Positions 1-7,881 of a stretch of DNA of 30,845 bases are shown piece by piece (within the stretch, counting starts at the first letter, position 1; every line of letters starts with the position of its first letter). A program made the translations under genes and the position numbers. The notes beneath the pieces are model-generated. The model saw nothing but the letters and a program-made list of their open reading frames with translations. It made no database searches and was not told the DNA's origin. Source of the DNA: Pseudomonadota bacterium (GTDB lineage Bacteria; Pseudomonadota; Alphaproteobacteria; Rhizobiales; Xanthobacteraceae); the NCBI GenBank assembly GCA_023422775.1, contig JAFAGM010000070.1, positions 1 through 30,845 of the forward strand. Direction: 5' to 3'.

Positions 1-100
1 CACGCACGCTCGTCTTGCGCACGCTTTGCGTCCACCGCATCCCACCGCGCGTTCGTGACGTGCGCACGCCCCTCTCATCGGGTGAGACGCGCGGAATTAC

Positions 101-191
101 ATCACTGATTTGCCCGACGGCGCGAGCTGATTATTTTTGTGCGAGGGGATGGACAGCGATTGGAGTGATTTGCCCGTCGGGTTGATTTGCC
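101..191. repeat. Three copies of a TGATTTGCC-type intergenic motif
   Basis: TGATTTGCCCGACGG occurs at 106-120, TGATTTGCCCGTCGG at 166-180, and the truncated form TGATTTGCC at 183-191. The two long copies differ at one base and are 60 bp apart. They lie downstream of the stop codon of the minus-strand gene at 265-822. From memory, a TGATTTGCCCG motif is a frequent intergenic element in bradyrhizobia; this is recollection and was not checked. No gene is apparent in the first 264 bases. Confidence 0.45.
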
Positions 192-264
192 GCAGTCTTG
201 CATGACGTTTCCGCTTGCCTGCAAGACGACGCAGTTCGCAGCCGTGAGAGGGAACGCGGCCACG

Positions 265-822
265 CTAGCCGTGGCAGCCCGTCGGCAAGTTGAATGCCAG
301 GCGAATTGCGTCAAAATTTTCCGTTTGGCAGGCCTTCGGATCGACCAACTCCTCGGGCTTCTCGGCAACGACCTCCTTCTTCGCTGGCTTGCGCTTCGCA
401 TTCTGACTTTTCGCCGGTCGGACTGCCGGGGAGACAGGCTCGTGCCATTGTCGATCGGCGACGCGCGGCCTTATGGATGCCATGGGTGTTCGAGGCAAGG
501 ATTCCAGTCGAGGCAAAGGTTCGGCCTGAGCCTGAGGCAAAGGTTCGGCCTGAGGCAAGACTTCAACTGGCAGGCGATCCGCCTTTGCCAGTTCGGGTGC
601 GGGTGCGGGTTCGGGTGCGGAAGCAGTATAGGCAAGCGGCGGCAGCCGATCTGCTTCTGTGAGAGTTTCCTGAACCGAATTTGTAACCGCTGCGCTTTCA
701 GGCTCCGAACGAGCGGAGACCGAAGCGTAGGCGTGATCGAAATGACCAAAAGCAAACCTGAAAGAACTTACGCCCGCCAGGACAACGAGAAATGCCAGGC
801 CGAGCCAAACAGTCCTGATCAC
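265..822 (-). CDS. Proline-rich membrane-anchored or secreted hypothetical protein
   Basis: This 185-residue protein has no function I can name. Residues 4-20 form one hydrophobic segment (WLGLAFLVVLAGV), which is either an uncleaved N-terminal anchor or a signal peptide. Residues 65-115 are rich in Pro, Ala and Glu with repeated EPLP units. Residues 130-155 are basic and Lys/Ala-rich (RPAKSQNAKRKPAKKE), and the tail has two cysteines (KACQTEN and the C-terminal PTGCHG). The Pro/Ala stretch suggests an extended spacer in the periplasm, but this is inference. The plus strand also carries long open frames here; they are Arg/Cys-rich and lack family features, so the minus strand is preferred. 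A TTAA-N7-TTAA box lies 83 bp upstream of the start. Confidence 0.65.
   Translation of the reverse strand: MIRTVWLGLAFLVVLAGVSSFRFAFGHFDHAYASVSARSEPESAAVTNSVQETLTEADRLPPLAYTASAPEPAPAPELAKADRLPVEVLPQAEPLPQAQAEPLPRLESLPRTPMASIRPRVADRQWHEPVSPAVRPAKSQNAKRKPAKKEVVAEKPEELVDPKACQTENFDAIRLAFNLPTGCHG
510..554 (-). repeat. In-frame 24-bp tandem repeat inside the proline-rich gene
   Basis: A 21-bp identical block occurs at 510-530 and again at 534-554, an offset of 24 bp. This equals eight codons and keeps the frame, giving successive AEPLP units in the protein. A run of GGTGCG-like hexamers at about 596-620 produces the adjacent Pro/Ala stretch. The pattern fits slippage expansion of a coding spacer. 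Confidence 0.8.
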
Positions 823-904
823 ATTGAGCCCCCACTCGCCGGATCCGTTGCGAGTGAGATTACCCCAGAAAATCGAAACCTGGCCCGTCAGGGCCGACGA
901 TCTC

Positions 905-920
905 TTAACACAGGGTTAAC
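905..920. promoter_or_regulatory. Candidate CtrA-binding box, TTAA-N7-TTAAC
   Basis: The sequence TTAACACAGGGTTAAC matches the full alphaproteobacterial CtrA consensus TTAA-N7-TTAA(C) exactly. It lies between the divergently distant amidase 3' end (996) and the start of the proline-rich gene (822), so the only promoter it could serve in this gap is that of the 265-822 gene. The match is seen directly. CtrA control is inferred. Confidence 0.45.
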
Positions 921-995
921 GGTGATTGGCGAGCACGAGAAATTTCCAAAGCTGGATCCCGTGCCGGCCAACCGTGCAAGAAACAGCCAACAGCC

Positions 996-2561
996 TCAGT
1001 TCATCTTCTCCCACAGAAGGGGCATCAGCGTTCCCGCTCGCTTCTCGATTGCCGCCGCCGCATCGAGTGCGAGATCCTCGCGATAGCGGCCCGCGATCAA
1101 CTGCACGCCGATCGGCTTGCCTTCATGCAGCGCGACAGGCACGACGGCGCCGGGCAGGCCGAGCACGTTGATCGCGGAGATGAAACGCAAATCGTTCCAG
1201 AACAGTTCGCGCGTGCGCTCCGCGCTGATCGTATCCTCGCGCGGGCCAGGCGTCGGCTTCACCGTCGTCGGAGCGAGCACGACGGGATACTCCTCAAGGA
1301 ACAATTGCCAGGCGCGGATATGGGTGTTGCGCGCGGCCGTGGCGCGCATCCAGCCCTGCAGATCGAGCGTGTTGGCCTTTGCCTTGATGCCGCCCCAGGC
1401 GGCATGGAAATCGGCCGACGTTACCTTCATCATCGCGGCTTCCTGCAGCACCACGGTTTCGTTGGTGATGATGTCGCACCACGTCTGCCAGACCGCACTG
1501 ATGTCGGGGACCTCGAGCTCGCTGACGCGATAGCCCGAACGCTCGAGTGCGTCCGCGGCCTGCCTGAGTGCGGCATGCACCGAAGGATCGACGTCCATGT
1601 CGTCGGGCAGCTTCGCAAGCGCTACCTTGATCGGCCCTTTCGGCTTCGGCCCGGCCAGCGGCGCCGGTACCCACCAGGGGTCGCGCGGATCGCGCTGGCT
1701 CATCGCTTCGAGCGCGGCCCGGACGTCGCCTACGCTGCGCGCCAGCGGTCCTTGCGCGGACATCAAATGCGCGAGCATCGGCCGCTCGGCCGCGGCGCTC
1801 TCGTTATAGGCCGGGATGCGGCCCTGCGTCGGCTTGATGGTTACGACGCCGTTGCAGTGTGCCGGCCAGCGCAGCGAACCGCCGATGTCGTTGCCGTGGG
1901 CGATGGTTCCGATACCGGCGGCCACTGCCGCACCGGCGCCGCCCGACGAGCCGCCGCACGTGATCTCCGGATCCCACGGATTGAGCGTCAACCCGTGCAG
2001 CGGATTTTCCGTGAAGCCGCGGAACGAGAATTCGGGCGTGTTGGTCAGGCCGATGACGATTGCACCGGCCTTCCTGAGGTTGCGCACGACAGGTGCGTCG
2101 GAGGGAGCGACGATGTTCATCTGCGCGGCCACGCCGTTGGGGTTGGGCCGCCCGTCATAGTCCACGTTTTCCTTGATGGTGATCGGCACACCGTGCAGCG
2201 GGCCGAGTTCTCTCTGCCTTGCCCGGGCATTGTCAGCGGCTTTCGCCGCCCTGAGCGCATCCTCCGACAGATCGACGACAACCGCGTTGAGCCTTGGATT
2301 GACGTCGCGCATTCGCGCGATATGAGCTTCGACGACCTCCGTCGCGGAAATCGCCCCCGATCGGATAGCGGCGGCCGTCTCCAGCGCCGACCATTGCCAA
2401 ACCGGCCCCTTCGGCGGGCGCGCTTTGGCGGGCTTTCGTGATACGGCCTTTTTCTGTGCCTTTGCGCCTGCGCTCATGCGGCCGGCGGGCTTCTTCATCG
2501 GCTTCTTCCGTGCTGCTTTTTTTGCGCCGCTCTTCCGTTTGACTACGGTTTTCTTTGCCAT
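996..2561 (-). CDS. Amidase-signature-family hydrolase with lysine-rich N-terminal tail
   Basis: This 521-residue protein belongs to the amidase signature family (Ser-cisSer-Lys hydrolases acting on amide bonds). The catalytic residues can be placed: Lys130 in TIKENVD, the cis-Ser in CGGSSGG (205/206), and the nucleophile Ser229 in GNDIGGSLRWPA. The substrate cannot be deduced, since the family includes indoleacetamide, nicotinamide and peptide amidases. Residues 1-52 are a separate low-complexity tail rich in Lys, Ala, Arg and Pro, resembling histone H1 tails; the family domain begins near VWQWSALETAAAI. The ATG at 2561 is chosen because GGGGCGAG precedes it; the frame stays open upstream to 2663, but that part looks non-coding. 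It appears to be transcribed alone. Confidence 0.9.
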   Translation of the reverse strand: MAKKTVVKRKSGAKKAARKKPMKKPAGRMSAGAKAQKKAVSRKPAKARPPKGPVWQWSALETAAAIRSGAISATEVVEAHIARMRDVNPRLNAVVVDLSEDALRAAKAADNARARQRELGPLHGVPITIKENVDYDGRPNPNGVAAQMNIVAPSDAPVVRNLRKAGAIVIGLTNTPEFSFRGFTENPLHGLTLNPWDPEITCGGSSGGAGAAVAAGIGTIAHGNDIGGSLRWPAHCNGVVTIKPTQGRIPAYNESAAAERPMLAHLMSAQGPLARSVGDVRAALEAMSQRDPRDPWWVPAPLAGPKPKGPIKVALAKLPDDMDVDPSVHAALRQAADALERSGYRVSELEVPDISAVWQTWCDIITNETVVLQEAAMMKVTSADFHAAWGGIKAKANTLDLQGWMRATAARNTHIRAWQLFLEEYPVVLAPTTVKPTPGPREDTISAERTRELFWNDLRFISAINVLGLPGAVVPVALHEGKPIGVQLIAGRYREDLALDAAAAIEKRAGTLMPLLWEKMN

Positions 2562-3114
2562 TTCTCGCCCCGTTGCTAGGAGCGGAACGTTAGAGGTACT
2601 GGAGTCCCAAGTCGAGGGTGGCTCCCGAGAATGAATGGGCGAGCAGCCGACAACGCCTCTCATCGCCCAGCGTCATGCAGCACACCTTTCTGTCTCTGAT
2701 TCGCAACACTCACGGTGTTCCTGAACGAAAAGTTGCGCTTTTGACTTCACACCCGCGGAAACTCGGCCCAGTCTTCCAATGACCGGGCGGACGGACAGTC
2801 GTTTGAAGCGATTTGCGAACGGGGCAGCGAACATGAAAGCCAATGAACCAGGCAAGCGAACACAGGCGCCTGCGCCCGCCAAGAAGCAAACCGCGACAAT
2901 GAAGCGAAGAGCGCTCAAGCCAAAGGCCGCCAAGCCATCCACTCGCGCATTCCCGGCCGGAGTGCAGGTAGACCAAAACGCACCTTGAAGGCCGACCTCC
3001 GGAGTTGCTACAACGTCAAGGCCGGGCTGCTGGGCGAGCAGCCACCTACACCGAGGGACCGGCGCGGCAACGATAATCCGAAGCGAGGATCTGGCAGTGT
3101 GAGGAGTAGCTTAA
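2562..3114. other. 553-bp gap with no confidently identified gene
   Basis: This gap separates the divergently transcribed amidase (minus) and the bitopic hypothetical protein (plus). It must hold both promoters. It contains one weak small-ORF candidate at 2833-2988, and no RNA gene, repeat or convincing promoter motif that I can name. The ribosome-binding site GAGGAG at about 3102-3107 belongs to the gene at 3115. Confidence 0.6.
2833..2988 (+). CDS. Possible small basic protein, 51 aa (weak)
   Basis: An ATG at 2833 opens a 51-codon frame starting MKANEPGKRTQAPAPAKKQ and rich in Lys, Ala and Pro. Its composition resembles the basic tail of the adjacent amidase. The bases upstream (GGGGCAGCGAAC) are only a poor ribosome-binding site. 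An in-frame upstream ATG at 2779 would give 69 residues. There is no recognisable domain, and open frames of this size occur by chance in GC-rich DNA, so this is a candidate only. Confidence 0.2.
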   Translation: MKANEPGKRTQAPAPAKKQTATMKRRALKPKAAKPSTRAFPAGVQVDQNAP

Positions 3115-3654
3115 ATGAGTTTCGTCGGCCCGAACGACCATCCCAACCGCGATAACCCGGAAGATCCCCTGTACTACGCGCCACGCACGATGCGCGGCAT
3201 GGCGGACCCGCGATCCGGCACGCCCCCGCAGCCGAGACCGGACCATTTTCCTCAGGCCTCCTTGTCCCGGTTTGATGAGATGCGCGAAGAAGCCTTCACC
3301 AAATTCTCCCGTCCGCTGGAGTCCCAGCTCGCCTACGAGCGCCGTCCAAGGCGCCTCCTGCTCGCCACGGTGGGCGGAATTGCCGCGGCGACAGTTGTCG
3401 CCGTGATCGCGGCGCTGGTGCTGTTCAACGTGATTCCAGCGTCAAAACCCAATCCCTCGGAACTCGCCGTTTCCATTTCCACGCCCGCGCAGGCAACACC
3501 GGCGGAAGTAACGTCCGGAGACTCCAAGGCGCTGCTGCAGGGATTCTCGCAGTTTCAAAGCGGGCAGGAAAACGGCGGCCAGGAATCTGGGAATAGGGCC
3601 GAAAAGCCCGATGCGCTGCTTGATAAATTCATGCAGTGGGAACGAAGGAAATAG
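3115..3654 (+). CDS. Bitopic membrane hypothetical protein, 179 aa
   Basis: I do not recognise a family. Residues 1-75 are hydrophilic and Pro-rich with an acidic/basic helix near SRFDEMREEAFTKF. A single membrane helix spans about residues 80-105 (LLLATVGGIAAATVVAVIAALVLFN). It is preceded by ERRPRR, so the N-terminus should be cytoplasmic by the positive-inside rule. The periplasmic C-terminal part is low-complexity (Ala/Thr/Pro, then Gln/Gly/Asn) and ends in a short helix-like segment, LLDKFMQWERRK. The start is supported by GAGGAG eight bases upstream. It stands alone between genes on the opposite strand. Candidate roles such as a cell-envelope scaffold are speculation. Confidence 0.7.
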   Translation: MSFVGPNDHPNRDNPEDPLYYAPRTMRGMADPRSGTPPQPRPDHFPQASLSRFDEMREEAFTKFSRPLESQLAYERRPRRLLLATVGGIAAATVVAVIAALVLFNVIPASKPNPSELAVSISTPAQATPAEVTSGDSKALLQGFSQFQSGQENGGQESGNRAEKPDALLDKFMQWERRK

Positions 3655-3718
3655 CGACACGAACAGGACGGCCGGGCCGGCGGTCCTTACTCCCCGCGGC
3701 AGGCTCCAGCCTACCTCG

Positions 3719-4981
3719 TCAGTGAGCGAGGCTTAACGATGCGCGCTGATAGCGGAGCCACATGACGGCCGCGGCGGCAGCCAGCATCAGGAGCACGGAA
3801 AACCAGTTGAGCGGCTGCCAACCCCATCGATCCTGCAGAAAGCCCGCCATGAAGCTCGACGTTGCGGTGGTGCTGAAGACCAGCAGGTCGTTGAAGGCCT
3901 GGGTCTTGCCGCGCTCGTTCGGACGATAACACGTCGTCACCAGCGCGGTTGCGCCGACGAACAGGAAGTTCCAGCCGACGCCGTTGACCGTAAGCGCAAG
4001 GCGGAAATTCCATTCCGTCATGCCTGACAGCGCCGCAACGACGCCGACCAGCATAAGCACGACCCCCCATGACATGACCGTCGTGGCGCCGAACCTGTTG
4101 ATCAGATTGCCGGTGAAGAATGACGGCACGAACATGCCCAGCACGTGCATGAAGATCACCCAATGGGCCTCTGCGTGCGGGAATCCGCAGCCGACGATGG
4201 CCAGCGGCGAGGCGCTCATGATGAAGGACATCGTGCCGAACGCCAGCATGCCGGCCATCGCAGACGCGATGAAGCGCGGCTGGCTGGCAATCACGCGCAG
4301 CGGGCGCGGCGGCGCCGCGATCGCGACCGGGCCGGCGGCGGCAGCCGAGGCCGCAACCGGGGGAAAACTGATGAAGGACATGATCGTGAAAACGATGACG
4401 TGCAGGCAGAGAATGGCGGCATACGTCGCAAGGTAGAGCGGCATCGTCAGGTCGTGCGTGACGCGCACGAGGCTGGGGCCGATCACGGCGGCCGCAACGC
4501 CGCCGGCCGTCACCCACGAGATCGCCCTGGCGCGGTAATGGATCGGGACCAGTTCCGCGGCGGCGAAGCGGTACATCTGCAGGCAGGCGACCGCGTAGCC
4601 GAGGACGAGGCCGCCGGCGCACATGACAAGGAAGTTGGCCGTATACAGTCCGACGCACATGACGATGGCGCCCGCCATGCCGAACAGCGAGCCGACGCGA
4701 AAGCCGATGCTGCGCCCTACCCGCTGCATCAAGAGCGCCGCCGGGAATACCCAGATCATCACCCCGATGTGCTGCATCGTGACCGGCAGGTTGGCGAGAT
4801 CGGGACGATGATAGAAGGTGATGACGGACAGCCCCGTCGCCGCGAACATCATGGTGTTGCAGGATTGGCCGACTGCCTGACAGCAGGCGAGAAGCAGGAG
4901 ATTGCGATGTGCCCGCCGGTCGAGGACCTGCTCCGGATCAGCTTCCGGCTTGAGCCCGGAATCGGGGGTCAGTGCGTCCAT
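3719..4981 (-). CDS. MFS transporter, 12-helix type
   Basis: This 420-residue polytopic protein has about twelve hydrophobic segments with a hydrophilic central loop near residues 215-235, matching the major facilitator superfamily. The first 30 residues are polar. The helix 2-3 loop reads LLMQRVGRSIGFRVGS, a degenerate form of MFS motif A. Transport direction and substrate cannot be told from sequence. The start codon at 4981 is preceded on its own strand by two direct copies of AAAGAACA instead of a standard AGGAG, so translation initiation may be weak. The gene is divergent from the metallo-hydrolase at 5250 with 268 bp between them. Confidence 0.85.
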   Translation of the reverse strand: MDALTPDSGLKPEADPEQVLDRRAHRNLLLLACCQAVGQSCNTMMFAATGLSVITFYHRPDLANLPVTMQHIGVMIWVFPAALLMQRVGRSIGFRVGSLFGMAGAIVMCVGLYTANFLVMCAGGLVLGYAVACLQMYRFAAAELVPIHYRARAISWVTAGGVAAAVIGPSLVRVTHDLTMPLYLATYAAILCLHVIVFTIMSFISFPPVAASAAAAGPVAIAAPPRPLRVIASQPRFIASAMAGMLAFGTMSFIMSASPLAIVGCGFPHAEAHWVIFMHVLGMFVPSFFTGNLINRFGATTVMSWGVVLMLVGVVAALSGMTEWNFRLALTVNGVGWNFLFVGATALVTTCYRPNERGKTQAFNDLLVFSTTATSSFMAGFLQDRWGWQPLNWFSVLLMLAAAAAVMWLRYQRASLSLAH

Positions 4982-5249
4982 TATTGTTCTTTAGTGTTCT
5001 TTGCCCAGCAGCTCTCGGAAGGCCCCCGCACGACCGGGTCGCGGACGCGGGCTGCCGTTCTCCAGGAAAATCGGCTTTCACTCAAGCACTCAAACAGAAG
5101 ATTCTTGCTGCCCTGCCCTGTCCGGACGGCATAACAATCTCCGCAGCGTTGATGACCCGAGCAAATCGCGTAAGCTTGCATCAAACGCGCAAGGCCGGGG
5201 CGCTGGCTTGAAATCGCGCGGTACAGGACGCGACCGGGGTGGGAAACAA

Positions 5250-6266
5250 ATGTCCGACGATCTGAGATTCACGGTCCCGCGTCCGCCGTCCTACGGCGAA
5301 TTGACTGATGTGCTGCCGGGCCTGTTCTGGGTGCGGCTTCCGATGCCGACAGCGCCCAATCACGTCAATTGCTGGCTGCTCGACAACGGACCGGGATGGA
5401 CGCTGGTCGACTGCGGCCTGAACACCGACGACACCTTCGAGATCTGGGACAAGCTATGGCGGGGACTGCTGCGCGCCCGACCTCTGCAGAACCTGACCTT
5501 CACGCATGCGCATCTCGATCACTACGGCCTCGCCGGATATCTGGTGAAGGAGATGAAATGCACGGTTCGCATGCCGCTGGCCGAATGGCTCAGCGGCTGG
5601 AAGGCGTGGCATGAGCGCGAGGAAGGGCCGGACGATCATCTGTCCGCCTTCATGAAACGAAACGGAGCGTCGGACGATGATGCCGCGAGGCTCATGGAAG
5701 CCCTGCGCCGCTCGAAATATCTGGGCCTGCGGCCGCCGCGTGAATTCACCCGCATTCGGGACGGCGACATGATCGCCATGGGCAAACGCGAGTGGCGGGT
5801 GATCACGGCGGGCGGGCATTCGCCCGAACACGCGCTGTTCTTCTGCGAGAGCGACAAGATCCTGATCGCGGGCGACCAGATCCTGTCGCACATGACGCCA
5901 TCGGTGATCACGCCCTCGGCACAGCCGGAAGCCAATCCGATGCAGGAATATCTGGATGCGCTGGCGCGGCTCGAAACACTGCCGGCAGATACGCTGGTGC
6001 TGCCGTCGCATGGCCTGCCGTTTCACGGGCTGCATGCGCGGCTTGCGCAGTTGCGCGAGCATCATCTGGGCCGTCTCGATGACGTGATGTCTGTCGTCAA
6101 CGGCAGGACGACCGCCTTTGCGATCGCGCAGGAAGTTTTCCCGCGGGTGCTGTACGCCAATCCGCGCCAGGCATTTGGTGAATCGCTCGCCCATCTGAAC
6201 ATGCTCGCCTCGACCGGGCGGCTGACGCGCGAGGGCGACGGCGCCATCGCCTTCGCGCCGATCTGA
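5250..6266 (+). CDS. Metallo-beta-lactamase-fold hydrolase
   Basis: This is a 338-residue cytoplasmic protein with the MBL fold. The metal-binding motif HAHLDH is at residues 86-91 (THAHLDHYGLAG). Further ligand positions appear as AGGHSPEH, IAGDQILSH and LPSHG. About 80 C-terminal residues after LPSHGLPFHG look like the winged-helix tail of LACTB2-type or glyoxalase II-like hydrolases. The substrate is unknown; thioester, lactone and RNA-processing members share this layout. The ATG at 5250 is preferred over the longer open frame from 5001, which lacks family sequence. The MFS gene starts 21 bp after its stop, so the two are probably co-transcribed. Confidence 0.85.
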   Translation: MSDDLRFTVPRPPSYGELTDVLPGLFWVRLPMPTAPNHVNCWLLDNGPGWTLVDCGLNTDDTFEIWDKLWRGLLRARPLQNLTFTHAHLDHYGLAGYLVKEMKCTVRMPLAEWLSGWKAWHEREEGPDDHLSAFMKRNGASDDDAARLMEALRRSKYLGLRPPREFTRIRDGDMIAMGKREWRVITAGGHSPEHALFFCESDKILIAGDQILSHMTPSVITPSAQPEANPMQEYLDALARLETLPADTLVLPSHGLPFHGLHARLAQLREHHLGRLDDVMSVVNGRTTAFAIAQEVFPRVLYANPRQAFGESLAHLNMLASTGRLTREGDGAIAFAPI

Positions 6267-6287
6267 CGCCTGTCCGCGGGTTTCAGC

Positions 6288-7676
6288 GTGCCTTCAGACA
6301 TCGAACGCGATCACCCCCGTGGATTGGTCGGCCTGCTCCGCTCCAGGCCGTGGCAGGTCGCGATGATCGGGCTCGGTACGGCCGCGACGCAGCTCGACAC
6401 GTCGGTGAACATTGCCTTCCCCGCCATCACGCGGGGATTTGGCCTCGCGATCGGCGATATCCAGTGGGTCGTGATCTCTTATGTGCTGACCTATGCCAGC
6501 CTGCTGCTGGCGCTCGGGCGCATCGGCGACACCGTCGGCCACGCACTGGTTTTCCGGATCGGCCTGATCTGGAGCGCGGTGGCGCTGCTTCTCGTCGGTT
6601 GCGCGCCGAGCTTTGGCGCGATGCTGGTGTTCCGCTTCCTGCAGGGCATCGGCGCGGCACTGGTGCTGAGCTGCGGCGCGGCGCTGGTGACAGCCCTCTA
6701 CGGCGAGGAGCGGCGCAGCCGGGCGCTGGGCATCTATACGATGATGCTTTCCCTGGGCCTGATGCTCGGTCCTCTGATTGGCGGCGCCTTGACCGCGATC
6801 TGGGATTGGCCCGCGGTGTTCCTGTTCCGGATTCCCATTGCGATTGCGGCGCTGTTGCTGTTGGGCGTCATGCCGGCATCGCCGCCACGCCCCGCCGGCG
6901 ATCGCTTCGATGTCCCTGGAGGCATCGCGCTGGTGCTGGGCCTGGTAACGATGCTGCTGACACTCAACCGTCTACGCGAGTTGTCCGCCGTCTGGTTCGG
7001 ACTGATGTCCGCCGCTGCCTTCGCGGCCTTTGTCTTCCGCGAGTCACGCGCCGCGCGGCCGATCATTGCCGTCGGCATTCTCCGGCAGCCAGGCTTCGCG
7101 CTGCTCAATCTCGTCAGCGTGCTGGCCAACCTCGCGGCGTTTTCGATCTGGCTGCTGGTGCCGTATGCGCTGGCGCGCGTCCCCGGCTATTCGCTGACCG
7201 AGAGTGGCGCCATCCTGGCCGCAGCCGCGGCAGGAGCGGTGGTAGCCGCGCCGATCGGCGGTCGCATCGTCGGGCGCCACATTTCCGCCGAGCGGCTGGC
7301 GATAGTGGGCGCCGCCGCCATCGGCGCCGGACTTCTGATGCTCGGCGCATGGACGGAGCAAACCCCTACCAGCCTGCGGATCGCAGGGCTTTTCGTGCAG
7401 GGCCTCGGGCTCGGCCTGTTCCAGCTTGCCTATTCGGATATCGTGACGGCGGCGCTTCCGCTTGCAGACCGCGGCGTTGCGGGCAGCCTCATCCTGCTGA
7501 CGCGAACGTTCGGCACGGTGACCGCAGCTTCAGTGGTGCTGATGGTGTTTGAAGTCCTGACCGTGAACAACGGATTCCTCGAATCCTTCCATCAGACCTT
7601 TCAGCTCGCCGCCCTGCTGGCATTTGTCGCCGCGGGAATTCTGGCGATTTCTCCGCGCAAGGCGGTCACCTCATAA
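6288..7676 (+). CDS. MFS transporter, DHA2/14-helix drug-efflux type
   Basis: This 462-residue protein has about fourteen hydrophobic segments. It shows the helix-1 motif LDTSVNIAFPAI with Asp37, typical of DHA2 (EmrB/QacA-like) antiporters, followed by motif A as GRIGDTVGH and motif C as GLMLGPLIGGAL. By family it should be a proton-coupled exporter of small molecules or drugs; the actual substrate is unknown. The start is a GTG at 6288 with a poor ribosome-binding site, so translation may be coupled to the MBL gene ending 21 bp upstream. It ends 205 bp before the convergent response-regulator gene, and that gap contains nothing I recognise. Confidence 0.88.
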   Translation: MPSDIERDHPRGLVGLLRSRPWQVAMIGLGTAATQLDTSVNIAFPAITRGFGLAIGDIQWVVISYVLTYASLLLALGRIGDTVGHALVFRIGLIWSAVALLLVGCAPSFGAMLVFRFLQGIGAALVLSCGAALVTALYGEERRSRALGIYTMMLSLGLMLGPLIGGALTAIWDWPAVFLFRIPIAIAALLLLGVMPASPPRPAGDRFDVPGGIALVLGLVTMLLTLNRLRELSAVWFGLMSAAAFAAFVFRESRAARPIIAVGILRQPGFALLNLVSVLANLAAFSIWLLVPYALARVPGYSLTESGAILAAAAAGAVVAAPIGGRIVGRHISAERLAIVGAAAIGAGLLMLGAWTEQTPTSLRIAGLFVQGLGLGLFQLAYSDIVTAALPLADRGVAGSLILLTRTFGTVTAASVVLMVFEVLTVNNGFLESFHQTFQLAALLAFVAAGILAISPRKAVTS

Positions 7677-7881
7677 TCCCACGCGAACGCCCTGCTGCAT
7701 TTGCGGGCGCCAATGCTCCGATCGTCGGATATTTCTTCAAGGTGTCTTCCTCAGCTTTCCCGTGATGCCACCGGCAATCCGCGGGACAACCGCTACAAGT
7801 TCCATCGAGGGCGCGGCCAGTTCAGCCGGCTTTGACCGGGAGTGCGGCCAGTTGAGGAAGCCGCAAGTTCAGAATGAAAAT

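Noticed and set aside
187..1086. Long plus-strand frame opposite the proline-rich gene.
   Set aside because: It is Arg/Cys-rich, lacks any recognisable domain or ribosome-binding site, and runs over the amidase 3' end. The minus-strand gene has a membrane helix and in-frame repeats.
1125..2441. Plus-strand 438-codon frame opposite the amidase.
   Set aside because: It is antisense to the catalytic motifs of the amidase, is very rich in Arg/Asp/His, and has no family features.
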